Assembly (NCBI RefSeq): GCF_905147045.1
Contig: NC_065901.1
Coordinates: 496,001-560,000 of the forward strand
DNA from: Nymphalis io
Taxonomy: Eukaryota > Arthropoda > Insecta > Lepidoptera > Nymphalidae
Direction of reading: 5' to 3'
Length of the DNA stretch: 64,000 nucleotides
The notes below the pieces were generated by a model that ran no database searches, was not told the DNA's origin, and worked only from the letters and a program-made list of their open reading frames with translations. The position numbers and the translations under genes were made by a program. Positions 9,426 to 20,810 of the stretch are shown in pieces; position 1 is the first letter of the stretch; the number at the start of each line of letters is the position of its first letter.

Positions 9426-11356
9426 TTGACCTAGGGGCTAATTATAAAGCCGCAGACCTCTCAGACCGCCAGAAATTCACAGTAGAAGCCTGTCGTCTGG
9501 AAGTTGACATTGTCTACACTCCTTTACTTGAGAAACCACGTAAAGCCGTTGCCCTTACATTTGAACTTCTAATCGTATTGATAAAGTGAGCAAATAAAGA
9601 GTGTCCTTATATTTTACCACATATATTGGTGCACTATTATATCCTGCGTAGTTGGCCTCCCATGATAATATGGAACTGTCACTTGAATGACACTTGTCAT
9701 ATATGTATCCAGTATTTCATTAGTCTAAAGAGTCATATACATGATAACAAAACATGCGACGTCATTATTTGATTTTCAGGCAGGATATTTATATTAAATC
9801 GTTACTTTTTACACATATAACATTTGTTATTTATAAAGATACTACTAAGCTTCTTCACTCCGGAGGTGACTTTGTATTTAATAAAACCTTGTAATAGTGC
9901 CGGAATCTACTTGAATAATTTAATTCGCTATGATAACTACACCATAAAAATACTCAGCATCGCCATCAGGACAAGTTAGCGTGTTAACTGAATGAAAAAT
10001 ATACTGTATAGTGGTTTGATACCATCACATAGCTAAGGTTAAGTTGTTCTGTTTGTGGATTAGCTATTTACCCATTTTCATTATATATATATATATATAT
10101 ATATATTAAGCTCGTAATTTAGAAGCATCAAATATCTTAACATCATAATAAGGTTATTTGAAATACAATAGCAATTCGTAAACGATTGAATTCAAGATTT
10201 CTTAGAAAATAGTCTTAACCAGACGTCTTCGTGAAAGTTGTGTTGCCTTAAAGCTATTTGCTTAAAATGTAAGAATTTAAAGCATAGCCGTATAATACAA
10301 TGAGCTGATAATATTTTCGGTCCTAATTATATTATTTCAATCGAAAAGAACTACAATGTTGTAGTAGGTTTTTTTTTGGCTGAACAAAATTTACAAATTA
10401 CAATTTACAATTTAAAAATAGTGCATGAGCGGACCGTATAATTACCATGATTATAGTTTTTGTATTAGTAATTTGATTAACTTGCGTGCTACTTAGTGTT
10501 ATGTTAGCAAATCGATTTTAACCAATAAATTAACCTGTTTTTTTATCTCACTAGAAAAATGCCTTTACGTGTTTCATCGCATAAAGTGGGTATATGGAAC
10601 GCGCCAGCACCGAGTGCGCCGATATACTCTCTAAAAACCAGTGGTACTTACTCCGATACAATCACTCGGTGGTGATAGTGGTGGCAACTGATGATGGAGC
10701 GGATACTGGAATTCTAGATCGATACATGGAGGTTAGCGGTATTTGATTTGTATCGATTTATTTTTACAAATTTAAAATGATGATAGAAATATTACATTTT
10801 ATTTTAACAAACATTATGTAATAAGCTACAAAGAAAGGAGGCTGACATAGCATTAATCTGAGTTTCCACATTAACCGATTTACAAAAAGGCATTATAACT
10901 TTACAAACGACGAGATAAAGTCTCTAAAAAGCGAAGTTCATAAGACGTTATTAAACCAATGGCAGGTGTGAAACATCTGTGTCTTAGATATTAATATCGA
11001 ATGGATCTCACCGACATTTCGGTCACGATCCCGAATTTTAATGACCATTTCGCGTATGGCATTTCAAACTTTCGTCTGCCGCTTCGGAATTCCATAACGG
11101 ATTGGAAGGAATTATTAACAGAATGTGATTTAAACTGTAATTCGCTCAACAAATCCGTGCTCTATATCAATTCAAATACCGAACGTTTAATTATCTTACC
11201 TTAAGGATCCGTCCTTCGCGAATCTGTACATCAGTTAGGCACAACAATTATTCAAATTAGCGAATGTTTAACTCTATTATTGATTTATTATTATGTAGTG
11301 TTCGTAAGTTCTTTAATTATTTGAAATAGAAAGAAATATTTTTTGTAATATTGTGA
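9426..11356. other. Unique sequence with a TA microsatellite and one GC-richer island
   Basis: A TA repeat occupies 10082-10106. At 10560-10745 base composition is richer in G and C than its surroundings; that block is discussed as a finding. An open frame at 11001-11204 (67 residues) matches nothing I know and I do not call it a gene. Confidence 0.5.
10082..10106. repeat. TA microsatellite
   Basis: About 12 uninterrupted TA units. Confidence 0.9.
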
Positions 11357-11365
11357 AATGTTTAT

Positions 11366-11669
11366 ACAGTAACAGCCTGTTAATGTCCCACTGCTGGGCT
11401 AAGGCCTCCTCTCCCTTTTTGAGGAGAAGGTTTTAGAGCTTATTCCACCACGCTGCTCCAATGCGGGTTCGTAGAATACACATGTGACATCATTTCAATG
11501 AAATTAGACACATGCAGGTTTTCTCACGATGTTTTCCTTCACCGTCAAGCACGAGATGAATTTTAATCACAAATTAAGCACATGAAAATTCAGTGGTGCT
11601 TACCCGGGTTTGAACCCACGATCATCGGTTAAGATTCACGCGTTCTAACCACTAGGCCATCTCGGCTTT
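11366..11669 (-). mobile_element. Family B tRNA-derived SINE, full length
   Basis: Full-length copy on the minus strand. At its right end (the 5' head) a tRNA-like A box (in reverse, CCACTAGGCCA) and B box (GGGTTTGAACCC) are intact. The left end carries the CCCACTGCTGGGCTAAGGCC block that resembles the RTE 3' end. A 9-bp target duplication AATGTTTAT flanks it at 11357-11365 and 11670-11678, so this is a clean retroposition. Confidence 0.9.
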
Positions 11670-11814
11670 AATGTTTATGTTATGTGTGAATTAAGTTGTA
11701 CGATGATACCAAACTTTTTTTTTATATGTAAAAATGTTATTGTTCTATATATACTTACTTTATTTTAAAATAATGTTATTGACCTTTTTATAATCTCTCC
11801 GAAGTAAAATTGTA

Positions 11815-12000
11815 AATGTGAAAGTGTGTTTATTTGTTACGCTTTCGGGCCTTAACTAGCCAATTAATCATCAAATGAAATCATCATCAAATACGTTGTC
11901 ACAGTACAAGTACAAGGATTTGGGGAAAAAGACATACAAAGGTTTCTAATAGCTGCCCCCACTCACTCACAAATGGGCGAAGCCGTGGGTGGAAACTAGT
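11815..12000 (+). repeat. Family G repeat, best copy
   Basis: Begins near GTAAATGTGAAAGTGTGTTT, contains TTGTTACGCTTTCGGGCC, and ends GCCGTGGGTGGAAACTAGTT. Similar sequence is at 9328 and 46715. It is a lepidopteran interspersed repeat of unknown class to me. Confidence 0.6.
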
Positions 12001-13064
12001 TACGTATTAATTCCCAAAAAACAATTTGTTCGGCTTGCAACCCATACGTAAATACTATATAGTATGACTTTTTGGGACAGAAAACATTTTGATAATTGTT
12101 TAATGACGAAATTAAAGGTATTTACAAAAAAAATTATGTAATGCGTGTTGAAAACACAAAATTAGCCAATTTTTCTGACGTAGCGACGCAGCTTCGCAGT
12201 AGCAATTTGGGACTTTCGTAAATAAATGTAGCAACAAGCTTCGAACACTTAACTAACGGCTGTTTATCTTAGAATAGGCTTGTGTACTTAACTAACGGGA
12301 TTGGCCCCAAATAAAAGGGTCCGCACGAAGGTGTCCCGCTAAGCAGATTGGTGGCGACGTGACATGACACCCAAGTGGCATGAGGTGGCTTTAATCACCA
12401 TGTTAATTTTTCTCCTACGTGCCTTTTACTAATCGCATAAATAAAAACTCTCGACAGCGTCAATATTAGACCTATATACATATTTATATCTTCTGAGATT
12501 GCAAATATTTATTTGTAAATATATTATAGTTGGAATTTGATATAATTTAAATTACTTCAAATATGATACAATATAAGGATAGGGTATGCGAAAAGTTATT
12601 ATTAAATTTCCTATCCGGACAAAATCTCCGAGCAAGGCAGACCCATGTTAGCCGTCGTGTGAGAGCCGCGGCTAATTTTGGCATAATTTATAATGCTTCG
12701 CTCCTGACTACTTTTAACAAACATGGGACGATCCTTTTCTAATTAATGAGCGAGGATTTTATACTTGACAAGTAAACAGAATTTACATTTGTAATTCAAT
12801 AAAAAGTGATATCACTCTAGATGGGCAATTTATACATTATTTTTTCTTTGAAATTACATTACATTGATCTGTAAAATAACTTTTAATGTTGCAGATTTTG
12901 AGTCTCTGGTTCATATTCTTAGTTGGGTTTCTTTCTATAAAGAAATGCTAAGTAGCGCGAAGTTGGGTAGTTGACTAGTTAGTAGTGTTAAGCCCCCACG
13001 TCTGGGTACTATAATATATATCTATAGTATATCTTACGTAATCGACTAGTATTTGAGATTGGCT
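12001..13064. other. Unique sequence, no gene seen
   Basis: A mixed-composition patch at 12610-12750 (GCCGCGGCTAATTTTGGC and nearby CTAATTAATGAG) contains homeodomain-type TAAT cores but no open frame. The block 12300-12410 is also GC-richer and unexplained. Confidence 0.4.
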
Positions 13065-13084
13065 GAAGTAGTAATTTTAATAAA

Positions 13085-13396
13085 GTCGAGATGGCCCAGT
13101 GGTAAGAACGCGGGAATCCTAACCGATGATCGTGGGTTCAAACCCGGGCAAGCACCACTGAATTTTCATGTGCTTAATTTGCGATTATAATTCATCTCGT
13201 GCTTTACGGTGAAGGAAAACATCGTGAGGAAACCTGCATGTGTCTAATTTCACTGAAATTCTGCCACATGTGTATTCCACCAACCCGCATTGGAGCAGCG
13301 TGGTGGAATGAGCTCCAAACCTTCTCCTCAAAAAGAGGAGAGGAGGCCTTTAGCCCAGCAGTGGGACATTCACAGGCTGTTACGGTTACGGTTACG
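13085..13396 (+). mobile_element. Family B tRNA-derived SINE, full length
   Basis: Plus-strand copy with A box TGGCCCAGTGG (13092-13102) and B box GGTTCAAACC (about 13135-13144). The 3' end passes through GGCCTTTAGCCCAGCAGTGG and ends in a TTACGG repeat of three units. An 11-bp direct repeat GAAGTAGTAAT lies at 13065-13075 and 13397-13407. Nine extra bases sit between the left repeat and the head. Confidence 0.9.
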
Positions 13397-13857
13397 GAAG
13401 TAGTAATGAGAACATTATTATTTAAAATCTAAATACAAATTAAATACATAAAACTAGACACCGCTTTTTCATATTTGAATCCAAAATCTTGTATTAAGTA
13501 GCCTTGTATTATACACTTGTATACTGGTTCGTTTCTCCTGTGCCATCGCGGTTCTCGGAGTAATTATAAAAATAAGGTAAATGTGTCTCGGAGCTTCGTC
13601 GGCGGTGTCGCAGCAAGGGAACTGCAAAGTCACTCAACATTCGTTAACGCTAAAGAGAGCAAGGGTCTCTTTATGAAGCAGTTTCATGAATATTTATACG
13701 GATTTAAGGATAGTGTACAGCTGCTGTGTAAATGATTGTCTTAGAGTGGTTTTGAATTTAAAACGAAGGATTTATATCACCGATGACATTGATAAGATGA
13801 TCGTTACAAATTGCCTTGGATAATATATTATTTGATTTGTATTTTATTAAAAGTAAA

Positions 13858-14130
13858 TCAGTAGCAGACTCTAAATGCCCAACCGCTGGGCTTAGATCTC
13901 TTCTCGTCTTCAGGAGACGGATTGGAGCTTTTTCCACAATGCTGCTCCAATGGAAGTTGATACAAATATATAAGAAGAATTTCATACGCCACTTGATGAA
14001 CTTCTTGCAACGCTGCTCACGAGATGAAATATAAACACAAGTTAAGTACGAGAAAAATGGTGCTTAGCTGGATTAGAACCTGCAATCTTCCGGTAAGATT
14101 TACGTATTCTAAGCCAATGGACCACGCACT
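13858..14130 (-). repeat. Family B SINE, decayed copy
   Basis: Recognisable at both ends (AACCGCTGGGCTTAGATC at the left; the reverse of the tRNA-like head at 14060-14130) with much substitution between. Confidence 0.75.
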
Positions 14131-15224
14131 CTTTATTAGTATTTAAAAAACACAATGGCTTCTTATTAAGTACAACACTGAAGGTCAAATGTCTGACCTA
14201 AAAATGTGCTTAAATGTTATTAAGGCTCACTTTTATATGAAAACTTTGTGTTGTATATGTATGCATGTATATATTAGCTAGTAAATTAAAAATATTTCTG
14301 TTCAAAAATATATACTTGGCACTTCAAATTAAAAAAAAGGGATTATAATTTAATATTATTTCTTTTGCACTTCTTTATCAATGCTAAGAGCCTGCAATAT
14401 AATATCTCAGAAAGGTTTTATTGACTCTGTTGCTATTTGATTTGTATCCGCTTGGTAGCAACTTGCAAGAAACTGGAACGAACTACACTCAGACTATATA
14501 AATGAGGTTGCAGCTCGTCATGGCGGGGCCAAACATTAATATAAAACTAACTAACACATAACTACACAACTTCTTCAAAGGTACACAAATACAAATATTT
14601 ACTTTTTTATCTTTAAAAAATCATCTGTATATAATCGGATTTTATTGGCTTTCATCGTGAAGTCTATGTTGTCAATTTCTGTGTAAAAATTAAGCAATAC
14701 TGTAGATTTTTTTTTTGACATGCTTAGTACGTAATTAGTGTATCTTTTTTATCAACACCGCTTGACTTATTTTCCTTTGGATATGAAGCTCTATATATAA
14801 TATTTTAGTTTTTTATATTAGTATATTTGAAAATCTACTACGCATTACTAAAATAAATTATTTGATATTCAAGTTTCTTCTTAATGAAAGGTATAAAGAA
14901 CTATTCTAAAATGGTAGTTTGACTAAAGTAGCGTTTACGCGCTTGGAGAGGAGATTTGTTCTAACCCGCCTGATACTGCGCACTGCTCATACATTAACTT
15001 TTCAATTACCAAGTAGCAGCAAAGTATTTGAATGGTTAGCCAGAGTTATTAACACAAGGTATATAGGATCTTCGTTTTAATGTTTCATATAGTCTCTGGA
15101 ACCTAGCGACCACTAGCTACTATGTAACGTGGTGGGTTATTTGACCAAATACCCACCTATATTCTATTAAAAAAAATATTAAAACGAGCAAGAAGGCCAG
15201 TACGCAGTGGCTTAAGTATTGCAG
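14131..15224. other. Unique AT-rich sequence, no gene seen
   Basis: TATATAAATG at 14495-14504 is a TATA-like string about 30 bases before TCATGG, but the only ATG frame after it is 13 codons. No repeat family is recognised. Confidence 0.4.
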
Positions 15225-15395
15225 CGTCTCAGAAGATTATAGTACACAGACGGAGAGACGGACGGCGGCTCGCGTGAGGGCGCTTATCTCGTTACCCGCC
15301 TGTCGCTGTCACGCCATGTCGCCTTAAGGTTTCCGCCGCCTAATGCCGAGCTTTGTTTGCAAATGTAACCTGTCGCGAATGAAGACTCAGAAGAC
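15225..15395. other. GC- and CpG-rich island in unique sequence
   Basis: About 170 bases with high G+C, with CG in ACGGACGGCGGCTCGCG and the CGCCGCC region, inside DNA that is otherwise strongly AT-rich. It carries no long open frame on either strand and no match to the repeats here. TTTGTTTGCAAATG near its right end is a forkhead/octamer-like string. Candidate regulatory element, exon or promoter; function unknown. Confidence 0.45.
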
Positions 15396-15881
15396 TGCCA
15401 TTAAATAAATATTATTTTTTCTTATCTATATGTTTTATAAGATAAATGTTCACATATTTCAAGTGTATATATTTAAAAAAACGTACTTACTTTTAATATT
15501 TAATTGACTTACTTTATTTAAAAATATTAATAACAACATTTAATTACTTACTTTTTACAAATATAAATTATTAATAAAGCATTGTGTCCGTTCAGAATTT
15601 TCATGTTCGAAATTTTAAAATAGTGAAAACGAAAGCGTGTGCTAATAAAATATTCCGTTTAAATCTCTGTACTGAAAAATAAAATCATTCGTGAAATAAA
15701 AGGATTCAGAAATACAAAAAATAAATGTATCAGTAACGTAGTTTTGAGGTTGAATAAACTAATTACAAGTAAATAAATGTTACTATAAAATAAATCATAT
15801 TTTAAATAATAAATTGAAACAAAATCATTTTAAGCTAGATTGTCGAGAAAGACAGTTCTATCATCCTGTTTTAATAACGCA

Positions 15882-15988
15882 TATAAACGCAAAATAAGCA
15901 CATGATAATTCAGTGGTACTTGCCCGGGTTTTAAACTTAGATCATCGGTTAAGATTCACGCCTTCCAACCAGTAGGCCATCTTGGCTA
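15882..15988 (-). repeat. Family B SINE, head only
   Basis: Reverse of the tRNA-like head and the adjoining block (CACATGATAATTCAGTGGTA through AGTAGGCCATCTTGGC). The rest of the element is absent. Confidence 0.75.
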
Positions 15989-16059
15989 TATTTATGTGGT
16001 AACTTACGTATTATTTTCAGAAATTTGTTTGCTCTTATTTCCTACTATTTACATATGTT

Positions 16060-16411
16060 GATGATGATATTGTCCTCCTGACCGATTTCGACCACAGCGG
16101 CCAATTTAAAGAGAAAATAGCCAACTGCGCAGGACATATTAGAGTGCCCAATCTGTGCATACACACATTTGCATGAACTATTCCCTTACTATCATAATCT
16201 GGTGGGACGGCAATCCAACACGACCGGAAAGAGTTTTACGTGCTTTCGGGGGTCACGGGATTGTATACAATTCCCACTTCCAGACTCCGGGCTGCTACTG
16301 AGATTCTTCAACATTAAAACCCAATAACTTTCAATCGATTGACCTGGGGTTTGAACCCAGAAAACCTCGGGCCCTGCAACCTTAAATCTAGCCACTAGAA
16401 TAACGAGGCAT
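16060..16411 (-). mobile_element. Family D tRNA-derived SINE
   Basis: About 350 bp on the minus strand. Its tail is GATGATGAT at the left. At the right, GGTTTGAACCC and the stretch ending CTAGAATAACGAGGC read in reverse as a tRNA-like head with B box. I recognise the body (ATCATAATCTGGTGGGACGG, ACGACCGGAAAGAGTTTTACG) as a common lepidopteran SINE; I cannot name it with confidence. Confidence 0.7.
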
Positions 16412-16514
16412 CACATATAAAATACATACTATGTAGAAATTTTAGATACAACGCCCACCTTAAATCCAATTTTTTAATACCCTTACCAATAGGTTGTCTG
16501 AACAAATTTTTATA

Positions 16515-16795
16515 GGTAGGGCTTTGTGCAAACCAGTCCGTAGGTACCACCCACTCATCAGATATTCGACCGCTAAACAGCAATACTTGTATTGTTACGT
16601 TACGGTTTGAAGGATGACGGAGCCTGTGTAACTACAGGCACAAGGGACATAACATCTTCGTTCCGAAGGTTGGTGGCGCATTCGCGATGTAAGGAATGAT
16701 AAATACTTCTTATATCGCCAATGTTTATGTACGGCGGTAACAACTTAACATCAGGTACCCCATTTGTCCTTCCGCCTACCTATAACATAAAAAAA
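16515..16795 (+). mobile_element. Family A repeat, near complete
   Basis: Begins at the shared boundary GGTAGGGCTTTGTGCAA and ends CCGCCTACCTATAACATAAA followed by A. More diverged than the copy at 31645. Confidence 0.85.
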
Positions 16796-17189
16796 TCGCA
16801 TGTAAGCGATAAGACCGCCTTTTGTGCTGCATATATTTTTCTTTTTCTGTTAGCTTATGTTTGACTTGAGTAATATGATACAGTATAATAATAAAAAGCT
16901 TAAAGTGAAATAAAATAAATATATCAGTTAATTTTCTATAGTTCGTTGTCTTCCAACTTAAATAACAAAAATATAATATGTGTGTCTTACTATCGATGGA
17001 TATATACATGTGTAAAATAAATACACAAACCACCCACTCTGATCTTAACTTTCAAATGTCATAACCCAAAGGTTGTCTGGAAGAAATCGCTAGTCATCAA
17101 TAAGGGCGCACTTTGTGCTATTATTTTTTGTTATTATGTACTATTTTACAAATAATTAAATGATTAAAGAATATTATTATTCAATCACC

Positions 17190-17290
17190 CACTTCCTTCG
17201 CAAAGAAGAAAAACATCGTGAGGATACCCAAGTGTGTTGGATGGAATTCAGTCACATGCGTACCAAACCCGCTTTAAGAGCAAAGTGACG
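17190..17290 (+). repeat. Family B SINE, internal fragment
   Basis: AAACATCGTGAGGATACCC and the GAATTCAGTCACATGCGTAC block match the middle of family B. Confidence 0.55.
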
Positions 17291-17299
17291 TGTGTAAAG

Positions 17300-19005
17300 G
17301 TTACCTGACCTTTGTCTGTGAAACGTATATGGAACAAACACGTACATTATATATTAATTAATATCTTGTGAACATAAATGGTAATATTTTTTTACTGGGT
17401 TAGTATCACTATAGCTGGACTGAGTATCATTACGATATTAAGGCATAAATATGTACGAGTATATGATTAAAATAGTTTCACGCTTTGTTTGTGTGGGAAC
17501 AATGGTGCTACTGACAACATATAGCTAATCAGTAGACCCTGAAGCAGTTATTGCAAAAAGAACACAAGAGATATGAAGGTGTGTTTTTTAAATTACTTTT
17601 AAATACTCAGTAATTATTTCTACCTTATATAATACGGTGTGTCTGTTCATATAATAAGCATGTATTTTATTCGCTCGCTACGCTCAGCTCTTAAGATTAT
17701 TTGCGCAATAATGTTTACATAACAGTGCGCCTTAACGAAGATGTGTATTAGTTTCTGAATATACATTTATATATATTTTGTGAAGAATTCATTAAAAATA
17801 ATTTATTTTAAATACTCGAACAAAAGTTATCACTCAATTTAAATTGTTCTAACTTAACCGATATCAAAGAGAGTTAATTTCTTTGCAGTTTTTTGTATTT
17901 GGTTCTAGGTCTCAGATGCCGCCAATTCTTGTAAGTCAACAAAAGGCTCCGATTCCAAACGCGGTTAATGGACGAGTTAACGTAATAGCTGAAAGCACTC
18001 AATGCTTACAAAGTCGTGTCGGTCGTTTTATGGGAACACTAACTGTTAATTTCCTTCTTTGTGTTAAAGCAAATTCGACTTTAAGAAAATATTGCCCGCG
18101 TTCTGTGAGCCTTTGTTTTATTTGTTCACGCTTGTTTTATTTTCGTGTTTCTGTGATTGCGTCACAGCACGTTAATCACAATTTGAATGTTGCATGAAAA
18201 TGTCAGACGATTATTTCCTGTAAATAAATTATCGTCTATAGTGACTTACAACATAAATTTATATATAAATGTGTAAATTGTTAAATTTTTTAACGATTCT
18301 TTGGTATTACTTAATTATTTTTATAAAAGAGGTAACCGCCGCTCAACATTTTATTACGTGAGGTCCTCGTTTAAGACTGGGTCTGACAACTGGCTTATCA
18401 ATGGACCGGCTTTTGTTACAATTTTTATTTTTTCTGTAATCCTCGTTCTTTTCTTTTTTTTGTTGCTGTGCAATAGAGTCTATTTGTGCTGTATTTAATG
18501 AGAAACGCTCGATTTGTTTCCAGAATAATTCGGTTAAACCATGATGAAGCTGACGCGCTAAAATTATGTCGCCGGCTTAAATTAGTTATTAAATATAGCT
18601 TTATATTTTTAAAAGTAAGTAATTTTATTTATAAATTATAAGTCACATAGTTAAAAATTGTTTGCTAAGGAAGAAGAAAATACACGAAAAATCATCAATG
18701 CTAATTTAAGCGCAGTTTTTTGAATTTATCAAGCAGGTTGAGATAAAACCTCATCATTAAATACTAAAACCTCTACAGACTGAGGCTTCATTTATCTATA
18801 CCTCACTTATTCAAGTAATTTTAGATGAAAAGATTTTAAAGACGAAGTTTTATGGTTCTTTTTAAGATCGCAAGGCATAATTAGGCAATATGTGATTCAT
18901 TTTGACTAATTGCGTCTGTATTGGATCTTTGTTTCTTATTCTATATAATATGAAATAGAAACAAAATTATATAATATATACTTTTGATAGTACCTTGATT
19001 CATAT
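17300..19005. other. Unique AT-rich sequence, no gene seen
   Basis: An open frame of 104 residues (17883-18197) has no domain, signal peptide or family resemblance that I can see and is not called. Confidence 0.4.
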
Positions 19006-19007
19006 TG

Positions 19008-19172
19008 ACAGCCTGTAAATGTTCCCCTGTTCCAACTTTTTCTAAAGTTACGAGGAAAGGGGAGTTTATTCCACCATTCTACACGCTACGGGTTGGTGAA
19101 ACATTTCGCAGAAATTAATATAGCACTTTCAGATCTCTCCACAATGTTAAAAATTAAGTACTAAGAAAACTC
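19008..19172 (-). repeat. Family B SINE, decayed fragment
   Basis: GACAGCCTGTAAATGTTCCC at the left and CTCATTGGTGCTTG at the right match the family in reverse, with heavy substitution. Confidence 0.6.
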
Positions 19173-20151
19173 ATTGGTGCTTGATATATGTATCTAATTT
19201 TAATTAATCAAATGTTAATCGAAAATAATATATTGCTTTAAATTAAATTAAATTCGTAAAGAGCTTACTGCGTGTGCTTAAGCGTATCTTATAAATATGT
19301 CGCATCCAGCTTGTGAAATCTGGCCGCAAACAACGCACAATCGTCATATTGACGTGTATAGAGTCAAAATTTGAAAAGAATGAAATAAAAGGGGGCTGCG
19401 TTCTGTATTTGCAGCACTTATCATTCTGATCGCATTAAATGAATAGAAGCATAGGAACTGTACTGTGTATTGTATAAAACGTAGAATATAAGATTTCTGT
19501 TGGTTAAAATAAACTGTATGTTGAAAAGCTTATCTCTCACAATTGCCCACAATGAGTAACCGTGTAATAACTAACAAATTTAAAATACACTAACTAATTA
19601 TGACGCCATATATTATTAAAATTCAAAAGTAGAAGTAGCTTAAATGTTGTAAATAATTAAGCAACTAACAATTTATTATATATAAATTGAAAAAAACTTA
19701 AAGGTAATTTAGGATTTAAAAAAACTAACAATATATTATGTATGGCTGATTTTATATTGCGTTTTTGTAAACAAAAGATCGATGTTACTGGGAAATCTCG
19801 TAAAACTATAATTAAGGAAATTATGATAAACAATAAGTATATACTTATATTATATAATTTACACGAACTAACTACTCACGAGGATTATAATGCTTAGTCT
19901 ATATAGATAACGTTATTATAACCTTGCCCAAAATCCGCAGTGGAAATTGGAGTGGTGGCGCTCTGGCGGAAAATTACAAAACCTTTCCAAGCAGTTTCAG
20001 ATGTGACATTTTCTACAAATATGTGTCAGTTGGAATCTTTTCAACTTAAGATATTATATAATTTAAGAATGAGTGAGAACTCGTAACTCGTATTTAAGTA
20101 TATGTGTACATTTATTATTTTATAATTTAATTTAAAACAGGCAGGCAAACA

Positions 20152-20264
20152 AGAAGCCGTTGGATGCGGGCAGCGCAAGACCGGCGAACATGGAAATTTT
20201 TATGGAAGGCCTTTGTCCAGCAGTGGACGTCTTTCGGCTGATGTGTGTGTGTGTGTGTGTGTGT
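20152..20264 (+). pseudogene. 3' end of an RTE-type LINE with a TG-repeat tail
   Basis: The frame from 20152 to the stop at 20239-20241 reads S-R-W-M-R-A-A-Q-D-R at its start and V-Q-Q-W-T-S-F-G at its end, the same C-terminal end as at 8765. It is followed by a TG microsatellite (20242-20264) where the other copy has an ATG repeat. Only 30 codons remain. Confidence 0.8.
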
Positions 20265-20268
20265 TTGT

Positions 20269-20402
20269 GAGGCAGACAGGTATATGGGCTACCTGATGAA
20301 ACAATATTGAATATCTCTTACATCGTCAATGCGACACCATCTTTGGAAACAAAGATATAATCTGTGTGCCTGTTATTACACTGACTCACTTACCCTATAA
20401 AC
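20269..20402 (-). repeat. Family A repeat, partial
   Basis: Starts at once after the RTE tail with GGCAGACAGGTATATGGGC, the reverse of the family A 3' region, and runs to CTTACCCTATAAACTTT. Confidence 0.75.
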
Positions 20403-20408
20403 TTTACT

Positions 20409-20697
20409 GGTGGTAGGATTTCGCGCAACCTCGTCTGAGAAGGTATCACCCACTCATCAGATATTCTACCGCAAAACAGCAGTACTTGGTTTTGTTATGT
20501 TCCAGTTTGATGGGTGAGTGAGCCAGTGTAATTACAGGCATATGGGACATAACATCTTAGTTCCCAAGATTGGTGGCGCTTTGGCGATGTAAGCGATGGT
20601 TAACATTTCTTACTTTGATAATGTCTATGGGCGTTGGTGATCACTTACCATTAGGTGGCCCATAAGCTCGTCTGCCTACCGATGCAATAAAAAAAAA
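20409..20697 (+). mobile_element. Family A repeat, complete
   Basis: Starts GGTGGTAGGATTTCGCGCAA and ends in an oligo-A run at about 20697. It faces the partial copy just to its left, so the two lie back to back. Confidence 0.88.
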
Positions 20698-20698
20698 G

Positions 20699-20810
20699 AT
20701 ATGATAATGTTCTTCTAACTGATTTTGGTCACGGAGATATTTAAAGTTTACGCTGTTCTTTCTTTTACTTTCAATCCGATAGGACAGCTATCTGCCGATC
20801 GGAGATACAT
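20699..20810 (-). repeat. Family D SINE, decayed fragment
   Basis: GATATGATAATGTTCTTCTA and TTTTGGTCACGGAGATAT resemble the left part of the copy at 16060. The remainder is uncertain. Confidence 0.45.

Noticed and set aside
11001..11204. 67-codon open frame
   Set aside because: Reasonable composition but no domain, no promoter or splice context, and no repeat evidence.
13092..13145. tRNA-like A and B boxes, as in other SINE heads
   Set aside because: These are pol III promoters of SINEs. No cloverleaf with a sensible anticodon arm is present, so no tRNA gene is called.
17883..18197. 104-codon open frame
   Set aside because: No recognisable motif; length is possible by chance in 64 kb.
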